Below, one piece after another: positions 32,978 to 40,534 of a DNA stretch of 46,390 bases. The position numbers were made by a program, and so were the translations under genes. A model generated the notes under the pieces. It did not search any database and was not told the origin of the DNA. It saw nothing but the letters and a program-made list of their open reading frames with translations. This stretch comes from an uncultured Collinsella sp. (GTDB lineage Bacteria > Actinomycetota > Coriobacteriia > Coriobacteriales > Coriobacteriaceae): contig CAUGNQ010000011.1 of NCBI GenBank assembly GCA_959600835.1, forward strand, positions 1 to 46,390, in the 5' to 3' direction. The stretch's first letter is position 1. Each line of letters opens with the position of its first letter.

Positions 32978-33000
32978 AAACCATGCATTAATCGGCGATT

Positions 33001-33843
33001 CTAACCCAGCAGCTTATCCAGCGCCACTGCAATACCGTCTTCGTTGTTATTGGCGGTTACCATCTGGGCAACTGCCTTAACCTCATCGACGGCGTTGCCC
33101 ATGGCAACACCGGTGCCGGCCCACTCAATCATGGACTTGTCGTTCTGGCCGTCGCCAAACGAGACGACCTCGCTGGCATCGATACCGAGCTTGGGCAGGG
33201 CACCCTCGAGCGCACGGGCTTTGTCGATACCGGGCGCCGTGTACTCAAAGTACCAGTCGGCCGTAAACATGCCCGAAAGCGTCTGGGTAAAGGGCGCATA
33301 CATCTCCTCGTAATGCGCCTGCAGGTAGGTCGGATCACCCGCCGTCAGCAGCTTGTCCACGGGATAAGTGTCCACGACCTCATGCAAGCTCTCGACCTCG
33401 CGAATCTTAAGATCGCACGCATCGCGCTCATACTTGACGATATTCTTCTGCAAGCCGTCAGGCAGCGTGATCATGCAATGGTACGAGTCCTCGACGTGCA
33501 AATCGCGACCGAGCGAAATCATAGGGATCACGTCGAAATTGCGCAGATGATCAATCAGACGGTGCAGCTCGTCAGCCGGCATGGCCTGGTCAAAAAGGAC
33601 CTCATCGGTCTGAGCGTCGACCACGTGCGCGCCATTAAAGGCAACTAGCAGACCATCATGGTTTTGAAGGTCGAGCTCCTGCGCCAAGGCGTGCAGCCCC
33701 CATGCAGGACGACCCGAAGCCAAGATGAGCTTAATGCCCGACTCCTGCGCAGCGAGCAGCTTCTCGCACGTACGCGGGCTGATGACCTTTTGGTCGTTGG
33801 TGAGCGTACCGTCGATATCCATTGCGATGGCTTTGATTGCCAT
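33001..33843 (-). CDS. Cof-type HAD-IIB phosphatase
   Basis: A 280-residue HAD-IIB protein. It opens IKAIAMDIDGTLTNDQKVIS, has LASGRP, a large C2 cap, and ends with VSFGDGQNDKSMIEWAGTGVAMGNA, the Cof/YidA signature. These enzymes dephosphorylate sugar phosphates, flavin or PLP precursors with broad specificity. ATG 33843 follows GGAGG five bases upstream; the frame upstream is open to 34011 without support. A hairpin shared with pgi lies in the 5' region. Confidence 0.88.
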   Translation of the reverse strand: MAIKAIAMDIDGTLTNDQKVISPRTCEKLLAAQESGIKLILASGRPAWGLHALAQELDLQNHDGLLVAFNGAHVVDAQTDEVLFDQAMPADELHRLIDHLRNFDVIPMISLGRDLHVEDSYHCMITLPDGLQKNIVKYERDACDLKIREVESLHEVVDTYPVDKLLTAGDPTYLQAHYEEMYAPFTQTLSGMFTADWYFEYTAPGIDKARALEGALPKLGIDASEVVSFGDGQNDKSMIEWAGTGVAMGNAVDEVKAVAQMVTANNNEDGIAVALDKLLG

Positions 33844-34016
33844 ATATGCCTCCCTGTCATTGAACAACCTTGTCTGAGCCATCATACAGAACACCCACGG
33901 CGGCGCTGTTTGCAACGGGAAAAATGTCATATTGTCCCAAACATGAACGGCGCGCCTTCGACGATTGCGATGCCCGTCGAGGCGCCTCCCGATACATTCC
34001 ATCCTATCCAAATAGC

Positions 34017-34050
34017 AAGGGGCCCGTATCCCAACGGATACGGGCCCCTT
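34017..34050 (-). terminator. Terminator of pgi
   Basis: A perfect 13-bp stem GGGGCCCGTATCC / GGATACGGGCCCC (34019-34031, 34036-34048) extended by AA/TT pairs, with a four-base loop, about 30 bp after the pgi stop. The U-run is short on the minus strand. Confidence 0.75.
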
Positions 34051-34079
34051 TCAGCCATAAGCCAACTCAGCCGTAAAGA

Positions 34080-35774
34080 CTACTTGCGATGAGCGCGATA
34101 GAACTCGATGAGCGCCTGGGTCGAAGCGTCCTGCTCGGCCTTGGCGGCGTCGTCGTGGAAGGCCGGGGTGATCTGCTTGGCAAGCTGCTTGCCCAGCTCG
34201 ACGCCCCACTGGTCGTAGGAGTCGATGCCCCAGACCGTGCCCTCGACAAACGTGATGTGCTCGTACAGGGCGATGAGCTCGCCGAGTGCGAACGGGGTCA
34301 GCGTGTCGCCGAAGATCGAGGTCGTCGGACGGTTGCCCTCAAAGCAGCGGGCCGGGACGATCTGCTCGGGCGTGCCCTCGGCACGAACCTCGTCGGCCGT
34401 CTTACCAAAGGCGAGCGCCTTGGTCTGGGCCAGGAAGTTGCCCAGGAACAGCTCGTGGACGTCCTGGCCGCTGTCGGTTGCGGGGTTGGCAGTGTTGGCG
34501 AAAGCGATAAAGTCGGCCGGGACCACCACGGTGCCCTGGTGCAGCAGCTGGTAGAAGGCGTGCTGACCGTTGGTACCGGGCTCGCCCCAGAAGATCTCAC
34601 CGGTATCGGAGGTCACAGCGCTGCCGTCCCAGCGGACGTGCTTGCCGTTGGACTCCATGGTGAGCTGTTGCAGGTAGGCCGGGAAGCGGTGCAGATACTG
34701 GCAGTACGGCAGCACGGCGTGGCTCTTGGAACCGAAGAAGTTGACGTACCAGACGTTGAGCAGGCCCATCAGCGCGACGGCGTTGTTCTCGAGCGGGGTG
34801 TTGCAGAAGTACTCGTCGATGGCGTGGAAGCCCTCAAGGAACTGCTGGAAGCGCTCGGGGCCGAGCACGACGATCAGCGACAGGCCCACGGCGGAGTCGA
34901 CAGAGTAGCGGCCGCCGACCCAGTTCCAGAAACCAAAAGCGTTGGCGGGGTCGATGCCGAAGGCCTCGACCTTCTCGAGTGCGGTGGAAACGGCGACAAA
35001 GTGCTTGGCCACGGCCTCGGCGTTCTGCTCATCGGAGCCGTCGATGGCACCCTGAGCCTTGAGCTGCTCGAGCATCCAGGTCTTGACCTCACGAGCGTTG
35101 GTGAGGGTCTCGAGCGTGGTGAAAGTCTTGGAGACGATAATCACGAGCGTGGTCTCGGGATCGAGGCCCTTGAGCTTCTCTGCCTGATCGTTGGGGTCGA
35201 TGTTGGAGATGTAGCGGCAGTCAATACCGGCGTCGGCGTAGGGACGCAGGGCCTCGTAGGCCATGACCGGGCCCAGATCGGAGCCGCCGATGCCGATGGA
35301 CACCAGGTGCTCGATCTTTTTGCCGGTAACACCCTTCCACTCACCGGAGCGCACGCGCTCGGCGAAGGCATACATGCGGTCGAGAACCTCGTGCACGTCG
35401 GCGACGACGTCCTGGCCGTCGACGATGAGCTGGCCCTTCTCGCTTGCCGGGCGGCGCAGCGCGGTGTGCAGGACGGCGCGGTCCTCGGTGGTGTTGATGT
35501 GCTCGCCGGAGAACATGGCGTCGCGGCGCTCCTCGAGCTTCACCTCGCGGGCAAGATCGCACAGCAGCTTGACGGTCTCATCAGTCACCAAGTTCTTCGA
35601 CAGATCGAAGTGAAGGTCGCCGGCGTCAAAGCTCAACTTATTCACGCGGTCGGCGTCAGCGGCGAACCAGGCCTTGAGGTCGATGCCCTCGGCCTCGAGC
35701 TTCTCCTGATGGGCCTCGAGCGCCTTCCAAGCGGCAGTCGACGTAGCGTCGATGGGTGCGGCAACAGTTGCCAT
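34080..35774 (-). CDS. pgi: Glucose-6-phosphate isomerase
   Basis: A 564-residue enzyme interconverting glucose 6-phosphate and fructose 6-phosphate. SIGIGGSDLGPVMAYEAL, VIIVSKTFTTLET, the signature FWNWVGGRYSVDSAVGL, the catalytic Glu in GEPGTNGQHAFYQLLHQG and the last Lys in YDQWGVELGKQLA are all present. Length matches the long (E. coli-type) form. ATG 35774 follows GAGGAGG. The product route links to glucose 6-phosphate that FrlB-type deglycases would release. Confidence 0.95.
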   Translation of the reverse strand: MATVAAPIDATSTAAWKALEAHQEKLEAEGIDLKAWFAADADRVNKLSFDAGDLHFDLSKNLVTDETVKLLCDLAREVKLEERRDAMFSGEHINTTEDRAVLHTALRRPASEKGQLIVDGQDVVADVHEVLDRMYAFAERVRSGEWKGVTGKKIEHLVSIGIGGSDLGPVMAYEALRPYADAGIDCRYISNIDPNDQAEKLKGLDPETTLVIIVSKTFTTLETLTNAREVKTWMLEQLKAQGAIDGSDEQNAEAVAKHFVAVSTALEKVEAFGIDPANAFGFWNWVGGRYSVDSAVGLSLIVVLGPERFQQFLEGFHAIDEYFCNTPLENNAVALMGLLNVWYVNFFGSKSHAVLPYCQYLHRFPAYLQQLTMESNGKHVRWDGSAVTSDTGEIFWGEPGTNGQHAFYQLLHQGTVVVPADFIAFANTANPATDSGQDVHELFLGNFLAQTKALAFGKTADEVRAEGTPEQIVPARCFEGNRPTTSIFGDTLTPFALGELIALYEHITFVEGTVWGIDSYDQWGVELGKQLAKQITPAFHDDAAKAEQDASTQALIEFYRAHRK

Positions 35775-35792
35775 AAAGTCCTCCTCAGCATA

Positions 35793-35816
35793 CGGGCGCA
35801 CGCCTCCATGCGCCCG
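35793..35816 (-). other. Leader hairpin of pgi
   Basis: CGGGCGCA (35793-35800) and TGCGCCCG (35809-35816) form an 8-bp GC-rich stem ending about 9 bp before the ribosome site. It may affect translation; no known RNA class is recognised. Confidence 0.4.
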
Positions 35817-35903
35817 GACATTCAGATGCCACTATTCTAGCGCAGGTCAAGACCATAATCAGCGAGCGTTGCCAATCGGCCCCCAAACGGCGACCGGCCA
35901 AAA

Positions 35904-35964
35904 AGGGACAGGTTTGTTTTGGCAGGTCAAACGCTTTACCAATCAAATAGAACCTATCCCTTTA
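35904..35964. repeat. REP-like inverted repeat element
   Basis: The arm AAAAGGGACAGGTTTGTTTT faces AACCTATCCCTTTA about 25 bp later. The 15-base core GGGACAGGTTTGTTT is identical to the complement of part of the element at 8716-8747. It lies between pgi and the Fe-ADH-like gene. Confidence 0.55.
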
Positions 35965-35973
35965 TGGTAAATA

Positions 35974-36549
35974 TTAGGCCGCGGCGCACACGCTGCCGAG
36001 CAACTCACGCAGAGGAGACCCAATGCCCTCCAGCAGTTCGGGCGCGATAATGGCGAAAACGGGAACCTCGCCGACACCCACAACGGCGGGCACTTTTCCC
36101 TCGGAGACGATGCATCCATAAGGCACAAAGCCGTCCTCACCGGCATCGAGCGCCGCCATACGACGGGCGAGCTCGCGCGCAAAGCCGGCCGTATCGGCAT
36201 CGCCGATCGCCAGGACAAAGTCCACGCCTTCGTCGGTCGCCAGGGCCACGGCTTCGTCGATCAGCTCGTCTCCCCCGTCGCCCCCGACCAAACCGCAGCG
36301 GAAAAGCACGCGCTCGAGCAGGGCGCGATCGAGCGAGCCCAGCGCCGCCGAAACGAGCTCATCACGCGTGTGCTTGTCGCCTCCCAGCACGACCAGTGCC
36401 TTGGTGCCGCCATAGTGGGCAACCAATCGCCCGCACCAGCGAGCCACATCCCCATCCGCAACCAAGCGCGTCGGCATACCAAACCCATAGTCGACCATTA
36501 TCCCCACAACCCTTCCGTGCGTATAGGCGGTATCAATCGTTAGACTCAT
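35974..36549 (-). CDS. Shrunken iron-alcohol-dehydrogenase-like protein
   Basis: A 191-residue protein that matches only the N-terminal nucleotide-binding half of iron-containing alcohol dehydrogenases. Recognisable parts are VDYGFGMPTRLV, HYGGTKALVVLGG, EGVDFVLAIGDADTAGFARELA where the family has AVGGGSxxD, and VPYGCIVS with PVFAIIAPEL. The whole helical metal-binding half, normally about 200 more residues with the three His and Asp, is missing, and the GGGS nucleotide loop is lost. It keeps an intact frame, so it may be maintained as a binding or regulatory protein. ATG 36498 is an alternative start that fits the family better. Confidence 0.6.
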   Translation of the reverse strand: MSLTIDTAYTHGRVVGIMVDYGFGMPTRLVADGDVARWCGRLVAHYGGTKALVVLGGDKHTRDELVSAALGSLDRALLERVLFRCGLVGGDGGDELIDEAVALATDEGVDFVLAIGDADTAGFARELARRMAALDAGEDGFVPYGCIVSEGKVPAVVGVGEVPVFAIIAPELLEGIGSPLRELLGSVCAAA

Positions 36550-36637
36550 GCTACGAAGCGAGGTTTTCCGAGCTGTTTCGCGCTCTTTAGAGCTGCGTTA
36601 AAAAACCCGATGCAACCGCACGACCATACCCGCCAAA

Positions 36638-36650
36638 GAGGGACAGGTTT
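36638..36650. repeat. Single arm of the GGGACAGG repeat
   Basis: GAGGGACAGGTTTTG lies just before, and partly forms, the -35 of the PolY promoter. It matches the core of the dispersed repeats at 8674-8747 and 35904-35964, but has no facing arm. Confidence 0.4.
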
Positions 36651-36678
36651 TGACGATGTCCGCGCAAGCAGGTATTAT
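36650..36678 (+). promoter_or_regulatory. Promoter of the polY-yolD operon
   Basis: TTGACG (36650-36655), 17 bp spacer, TATTAT (36673-36678), about 45 bp before the PolY start. This is one of the best promoter matches in the window. Confidence 0.65.
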
Positions 36679-36709
36679 CGAACATGTATTCGATAAGAAC
36701 ATGTGTTTG
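36678..36709 (+). promoter_or_regulatory. Two tandem LexA-like SOS boxes
   Basis: CGAACATGTATTCG (36679-36692) and AGAACATGTGTTTG (36696-36709) each differ by one base from the Gram-positive/actinobacterial LexA (DinR) box CGAAC-RNRY-GTTYG. They lie directly after the -10, between promoter and start codon, a place where LexA would block transcription. Error-prone polymerase genes are classic SOS targets. Confidence 0.75.
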
Positions 36710-36723
36710 ATGGAAGGACACGG

Positions 36724-38229
36724 ATGGCGCACGAGCAGCACACCTATATCTGCATCGACCTCAAGACGTTTTATGCCAGCGTCGAGTGCGTCGACCGTGG
36801 GCTCGATCCGCTCACCACCAACCTGGTCGTTGCCGACGAATCGCGCGGGCGCACGACCATCTGCCTCGCCATCACACAGGCCATGAAGGACCTCGGGATA
36901 CGCAATCGCTGCCGTCTGTTCGAAATTCCCGATGGCATCGACTACATCACGGCCGTACCGCGCATGCAGCATTACATGGAGGTGTCGGCGAAAATCTACG
37001 GTATCTATCTGGAATACGTCAGCCCCCAGGACGTGCACGTCTACTCCATCGATGAGTGCTTTATCGACGTGACGCCCTATCTGGACCTCTATCACACAGA
37101 TGCGGAAGGGTTCGCCTGCACGCTGCGCGACGAGGTCCTCGCGCGCACCGGCATCACGGCGACGGTCGGCATCGGCCCCAACCTATTCCAGGCCAAGGTA
37201 GCGCTCGACATTACCGCCAAGCACGTACCCAGCCGCATCGGCATACTCGACGACGAGACCTTTCGCAAGGAGATCTGGCCTCATCGTCCCATTACCGATA
37301 TCTGGGGCATCGGCCCCGGCGTGGCAGCCCGCCTCGAAAAGTACGGCGTCTACGATCTGATGGGTGTCGCCGCGCTCGACGAAAACCTGCTTTACGATGA
37401 GCTCGGCGTCAATGCCGAATATCTTATCGACCACGCCTTTGGGCGCGAGCCAACGACCATCGCCGATATCCAAGCCTATCGCCCGCAAGCGACCTCGACC
37501 ACCACGGGGCAGGTGCTCTCGAAGGGCTATGCCTACGAGCAGGCCTACACCGTCTTGCGCGAAATGGTCGATGCCGCCGTGCTGGATTTGATCGACAAGC
37601 ACGTGGTGTGCGACAGCATCTCGCTCTTTGTGGGCTATGCAAGCGAGCGCGCCGACATACGCCGGCTCAACGTCAGCGGCACGGCGCAGTATATAGACGG
37701 CTGCGGACACCTGCGCTCGAGTACATCGAGCATCGAACCCACCGCAACTGCCGGCCCCGAGCTCGCGCCCCGTGCTCCCAAGCCCGTCCAGCGCGATGAC
37801 GAAAGGCGTCGTCTGGTGCGCGAAGCGCAGGCAATCGATGGCATCTTTGTGGGCGAACACGGCGGCAAACCGCGTGGTGGCTATGCCGCGCTCTTTGCGC
37901 ACTCCAACGCCTCGCGAAAGCTGCCCGAGCGCACTAATTCGTTTAAGAAGATCATGGGGTATTTCGATGACCTTTGGGCACAAACAGTCGATCCCAAACG
38001 ACCGGTCAAGCGCATCAACCTGGGATTTGGCAACCTCATGCCCGAGGAATTTGCCACCATCGATCTGTTCAGCGATATCGAGGCCGATGAGCGCGAGCGC
38101 GACCTGGCGCGCGCCGTCCTGGCCGTGAAAGGCAAGTACGGCAAGAACGCGCTCGTCAAGGGATTAAGCTTTACCGCCGGCGCCACCGCGCGCGAACGCA
38201 ACGGCCAAGTTGGAGGACATCGTGCCTAA
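36724..38229 (+). CDS. Y-family translesion DNA polymerase (UmuC/UvrX-like)
   Basis: A 501-residue Y-family polymerase. The palm motifs are complete: CIDLKTFYASVEC supplies the first metal aspartate and YSIDECFIDVT the catalytic Asp-Glu. GIGPGVAARLEKYGVYDL is the helix-hairpin-helix, and the last third is a little-finger region longer than in DinB, as in UvrX/YqjW-type polymerases of Gram-positives. It would copy past DNA lesions with low fidelity. ATG 36724 follows GAAGGA. A YolD-like gene overlaps its end, and LexA-like boxes lie upstream, so it is probably induced by DNA damage. Confidence 0.9.
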   Translation: MAHEQHTYICIDLKTFYASVECVDRGLDPLTTNLVVADESRGRTTICLAITQAMKDLGIRNRCRLFEIPDGIDYITAVPRMQHYMEVSAKIYGIYLEYVSPQDVHVYSIDECFIDVTPYLDLYHTDAEGFACTLRDEVLARTGITATVGIGPNLFQAKVALDITAKHVPSRIGILDDETFRKEIWPHRPITDIWGIGPGVAARLEKYGVYDLMGVAALDENLLYDELGVNAEYLIDHAFGREPTTIADIQAYRPQATSTTTGQVLSKGYAYEQAYTVLREMVDAAVLDLIDKHVVCDSISLFVGYASERADIRRLNVSGTAQYIDGCGHLRSSTSSIEPTATAGPELAPRAPKPVQRDDERRRLVREAQAIDGIFVGEHGGKPRGGYAALFAHSNASRKLPERTNSFKKIMGYFDDLWAQTVDPKRPVKRINLGFGNLMPEEFATIDLFSDIEADERERDLARAVLAVKGKYGKNALVKGLSFTAGATARERNGQVGGHRA

Positions 38230-38647
38230 ACCCAAGCAGCAGCCCGTGCGCCCGCCGACCGCCTTCGAGCGCCTGGCGGACCCCGAGGGCAGACGCCGCG
38301 CCGCCGACCCCAAGCTCACTGCCAACGGTGCCGTGCGCGCCAACCGCGCCGCACAGTTTATGCCCTTTGCCGCCCTCACGGGATACTACGAACTCGTGCG
38401 CAAGCAGGAAATCACCGTCGAGCCAAAACGTGAGCTCACGGAAGAAAAAGCCCTCGTACTTTCTAAAAAGCTCGAGGGTCTCAAACGTGGCGACTTGGTT
38501 CGTGTCAACTATTACGATACATACGGCTATCGCAGCCGCACCGGCATCCTCGACGAGGCGCTCCCCGCCTTCAAGCTCCTCAAGCTCCGAGACATCGCCA
38601 TCAACTTCGACGACATCCAAGACATCGAACTGCGCGGACGAGCCTAG
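38222..38647 (+). CDS. YolD-like protein
   Basis: A 141-residue YolD-family protein (DUF1878-type small partner of Gram-positive Y polymerases). ANRAAQFMPFAALTGYYELVRKQE near the N-terminus is the conserved YolD core, followed by the beta-rich GDLVRVNYYDTYGYRSRTGIL. It has been linked by gene order to UvrX/UmuC-type polymerases and may regulate them. The start is GTG 38222 with GGAGG upstream, overlapping the polymerase gene by 8 bp, so translation is coupled and both should respond to SOS. Confidence 0.85.
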   Translation: MPKPKQQPVRPPTAFERLADPEGRRRAADPKLTANGAVRANRAAQFMPFAALTGYYELVRKQEITVEPKRELTEEKALVLSKKLEGLKRGDLVRVNYYDTYGYRSRTGILDEALPAFKLLKLRDIAINFDDIQDIELRGRA

Positions 38648-38673
38648 CCAAGGAAGCGCATCCAGGGCGGCGC

Positions 38674-39057
38674 TTACAGCGTCATGACGTAGTAGCCCGC
38701 ATCTTTCACGGCCGTCTCGAGGACACCACGATCAACCGGCTGCTTAGAGCGCACGCGTGCCGTGTGGTCCGCATACGTCACCGTTGCCCACACGCCATCC
38801 AGCGCATTGAGGGCATTGGCTACGTTCTGAGCGCAGCCGTCACAGCTCATGCCGCCGATGAGCAGCTCATCGCTATAGGGATAGTGTGACGCATCGGTAT
38901 CCACCACAACAACCTTTTTGGCCTTCTTGCCGCTCGTACCATCGCTGCAGCAACTCTTCCCGTGTGTCGAAGCGGCAATGCGACGCAGTCCAAAAAACAT
39001 GCCGACGGCAATGACGGCCAGCACGATGAGATTCGCAGGGTTGAGCAAGTCACTCAT
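38674..39057 (-). CDS. Membrane-anchored HMA (heavy-metal-associated) protein
   Basis: A 127-residue protein with one N-terminal membrane segment at about residues 8-25 (LIVLAVIAVGMFFGL), a short linker with a Cys pair (KSCCSDG), and a C-terminal HMA domain with the copper-binding GMSCDGC and a conserved ending DAGYYVMTL. Such domains pass Cu(I), sometimes Zn or Cd, to ATPases. No CopA gene is in the window. ATG 39057 follows GGGGAG. A CsoR-like palindrome lies 30 bp upstream, which suggests copper induction. Confidence 0.85.
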   Translation of the reverse strand: MSDLLNPANLIVLAVIAVGMFFGLRRIAASTHGKSCCSDGTSGKKAKKVVVVDTDASHYPYSDELLIGGMSCDGCAQNVANALNALDGVWATVTYADHTARVRSKQPVDRGVLETAVKDAGYYVMTL

Positions 39058-39086
39058 GCGCTCCCCTTTCAAGTAGCACTATCTAG

Positions 39087-39103
39087 ATACCCCCATGGGG
39101 TGT
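39087..39103 (-). promoter_or_regulatory. CsoR-like copper operator
   Basis: ATACCCCCATGGGGTGT is close to the inverted-repeat pattern of CsoR sites (TACCC...GGGTA with a G-run centre). It lies 30 bp upstream of the HMA gene. The similarity is seen by eye; no CsoR gene is in the window. Confidence 0.45.
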
Positions 39104-39165
39104 CCCCATCTTAACCCAAAATCATGTCTGTTCGGTCAATTAGTTTCCCTCTTCAAACTTTTTTG

Positions 39166-39208
39166 TTGACCATGGCTTACTTTCGTGTATAAGTTTTCCT
39201 AGGCTAAC
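39166..39208 (+). promoter_or_regulatory. Promoter with DtxR-like dyad ahead of DUF3793-flavodoxin
   Basis: TTGACC (39166-39171), 16 bp spacer, TATAAG (39188-39193). Overlapping the -10 end is GTTTTCCTAGGCTAAC (39193-39208), a dyad centred on CCTAGG whose right half matches AGGCTAAC of DtxR/IdeR iron boxes. Iron control of a flavodoxin operon would be sensible. Confidence 0.5.
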
Positions 39209-39231
39209 AGTTTAGATCCGTAAGGAGCGCC

Positions 39232-39936
39232 GTGACTCGAACCATAGATATCCCAACGTTTCAGGCAGCGGTCGTGCGCAACTGCTCTCCCACGCTCGCG
39301 GGCATCAAGCCGGCATCGCTCTTTACCTATCCAGGCACCTACGCCCACGGGAACGGCTCGACCACAACCGAAACCATCGCAGAACGTCGAGCACGCCTGC
39401 TCAACGTTATCGCCCAGTGCAATCGCGAGCTTGACCCGCTCGGCATCCACCTGAGTGTTTTGGTCTGGCGGCCCTGCGGAGCACTCGTGTACGTGTACCG
39501 AGCCAAAAGCCTCGCCACCTATTTCGCAGACCCTCGCGCCCAAACAGCGCTCGCCTCGGAAGGCTACGACACGAGAGACCTTTCGACATGCCTTGTGCAT
39601 TTGGCATCACGCATCACGCTCGCGAGCAATAACGTCGCGGAATGCGCTTGTAGCCAGACTCGATGCGCACTACCCCAGCAAGCTAGCTGCAGCAACGACT
39701 GCACCTGCGAGTTTCCGCACGAAATAGGCTACTTCCTTGGATATCCCTACGACGACGTGCACGAGTTTATCGTCCAGCGCGGCGAGAACTACAAGGTCTT
39801 TGGGGCCTGGAAGGTCTACACGAATGTCGAGCAAGCGCTTGCGATGTTTGACGCCTACCGCGCTTGCACTCAATACCTCACCTTTGTCTATCAGCAGGGC
39901 TGCAGCTTGGCGCAACTTGCCCAGGCAACCCGATAG
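39232..39936 (+). CDS. DUF3793 family protein
   Basis: A 234-residue protein of the DUF3793 group. Typical parts are NRELDPLGIHLSVLVWRPCGALVYVYR, FPHEIGYFLGYPYDDVHEFI and GENYKVFGAWKVYTNVEQA. It has an unusual Cys-rich insert (CACSQTRCALPQQASCSNDC) between the two halves, which could hold a metal or Fe-S cluster. The family is unstudied; it is often found beside flavodoxin and iron-uptake genes in gut anaerobes. The start is GTG 39232 with AAGGAG four bases upstream. Flavodoxin follows after 46 bp. Confidence 0.82.
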   Translation: MTRTIDIPTFQAAVVRNCSPTLAGIKPASLFTYPGTYAHGNGSTTTETIAERRARLLNVIAQCNRELDPLGIHLSVLVWRPCGALVYVYRAKSLATYFADPRAQTALASEGYDTRDLSTCLVHLASRITLASNNVAECACSQTRCALPQQASCSNDCTCEFPHEIGYFLGYPYDDVHEFIVQRGENYKVFGAWKVYTNVEQALAMFDAYRACTQYLTFVYQQGCSLAQLAQATR

Positions 39937-39982
39937 AACATAGAAGCCGCGGCAACCTGCCGCACAACTGAAAGGACAAAAC

Positions 39983-40402
39983 ATGAGCAAGATCGCCGTC
40001 GTCTACTGGAGCGGCACGGGCAATACCGAGGCCATGGCAAACCTCGTCGCCGAAAGCGCCACGTCCGCGGGGGCCGAGACTGAGGTCATCTCCTGCGCCG
40101 ACTTCTCTGCCGACAAGGCCGCCGAATATGATGCCTTCGCCTTCGGCTGCCCCGCCATGGGCTCCGAGGAGCTTGAGTATGACGAGTTTCAGCCTATGTG
40201 GGACGAGGTCAAGGAGACCCTCGGCGACAAGAAGGTCGTCCTCTTTGGCTCCTATTCGTGGGCCGAGGGCGAGTGGATGGACAACTGGAAGGCCGACGCC
40301 GACGAGGCCGGCGTCAACGTCGTGGACTCCGTCATTTGCTACGATGCGCCCGACGATGAGGGCGAGGCGGCCTGCAAGGCCCTGGGAGCGGAGCTGGCCT
40401 AA
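39983..40402 (+). CDS. Flavodoxin
   Basis: A 139-residue FMN-binding electron carrier. The phosphate loop WSGTGNTEAMA follows the first strand KIAVVYW; the flavin loops are GCPAMGSEELEYDEF and GSYSWAEGEWMDNW, with aromatic residues in place to stack on FMN. Short-chain type. It replaces ferredoxin when iron is scarce in many anaerobes. AAAGGAC precedes the ATG. It is co-directional with DUF3793 and behind a DtxR-like dyad. Confidence 0.93.
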   Translation: MSKIAVVYWSGTGNTEAMANLVAESATSAGAETEVISCADFSADKAAEYDAFAFGCPAMGSEELEYDEFQPMWDEVKETLGDKKVVLFGSYSWAEGEWMDNWKADADEAGVNVVDSVICYDAPDDEGEAACKALGAELA

Positions 40403-40470
40403 CGAAGCCGCCAGAAAGTCGCAAGGCAACTAACAGCCGAGCACCGCACAACAACAGTCGCTCATGCCCA

Positions 40471-40512
40471 AACAAAAACGGGGGCCGGATACTATCCGAT
40501 CCCCGTTTGTTA
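40471..40512. terminator. Bidirectional terminator between flavodoxin and glnQ-like gene
   Basis: AAACGGGG (40476-40483) pairs with CCCCGTTT (40501-40508), and CCGGAT with ATCCG inside it. On the minus strand the stem is followed by a T-run (TTTTTGTTT), on the plus strand by GTTTGTTAT. Confidence 0.75.
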
Positions 40513-40534
40513 TATCGACAATTTCGACGCGCCG

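Noticed and set aside
34089..35840. 583-residue plus-strand frame opposite pgi
   Set aside because: Antisense shadow with repetitive Leu/Gly/Val/Asp composition; pgi motifs are complete on the minus strand.
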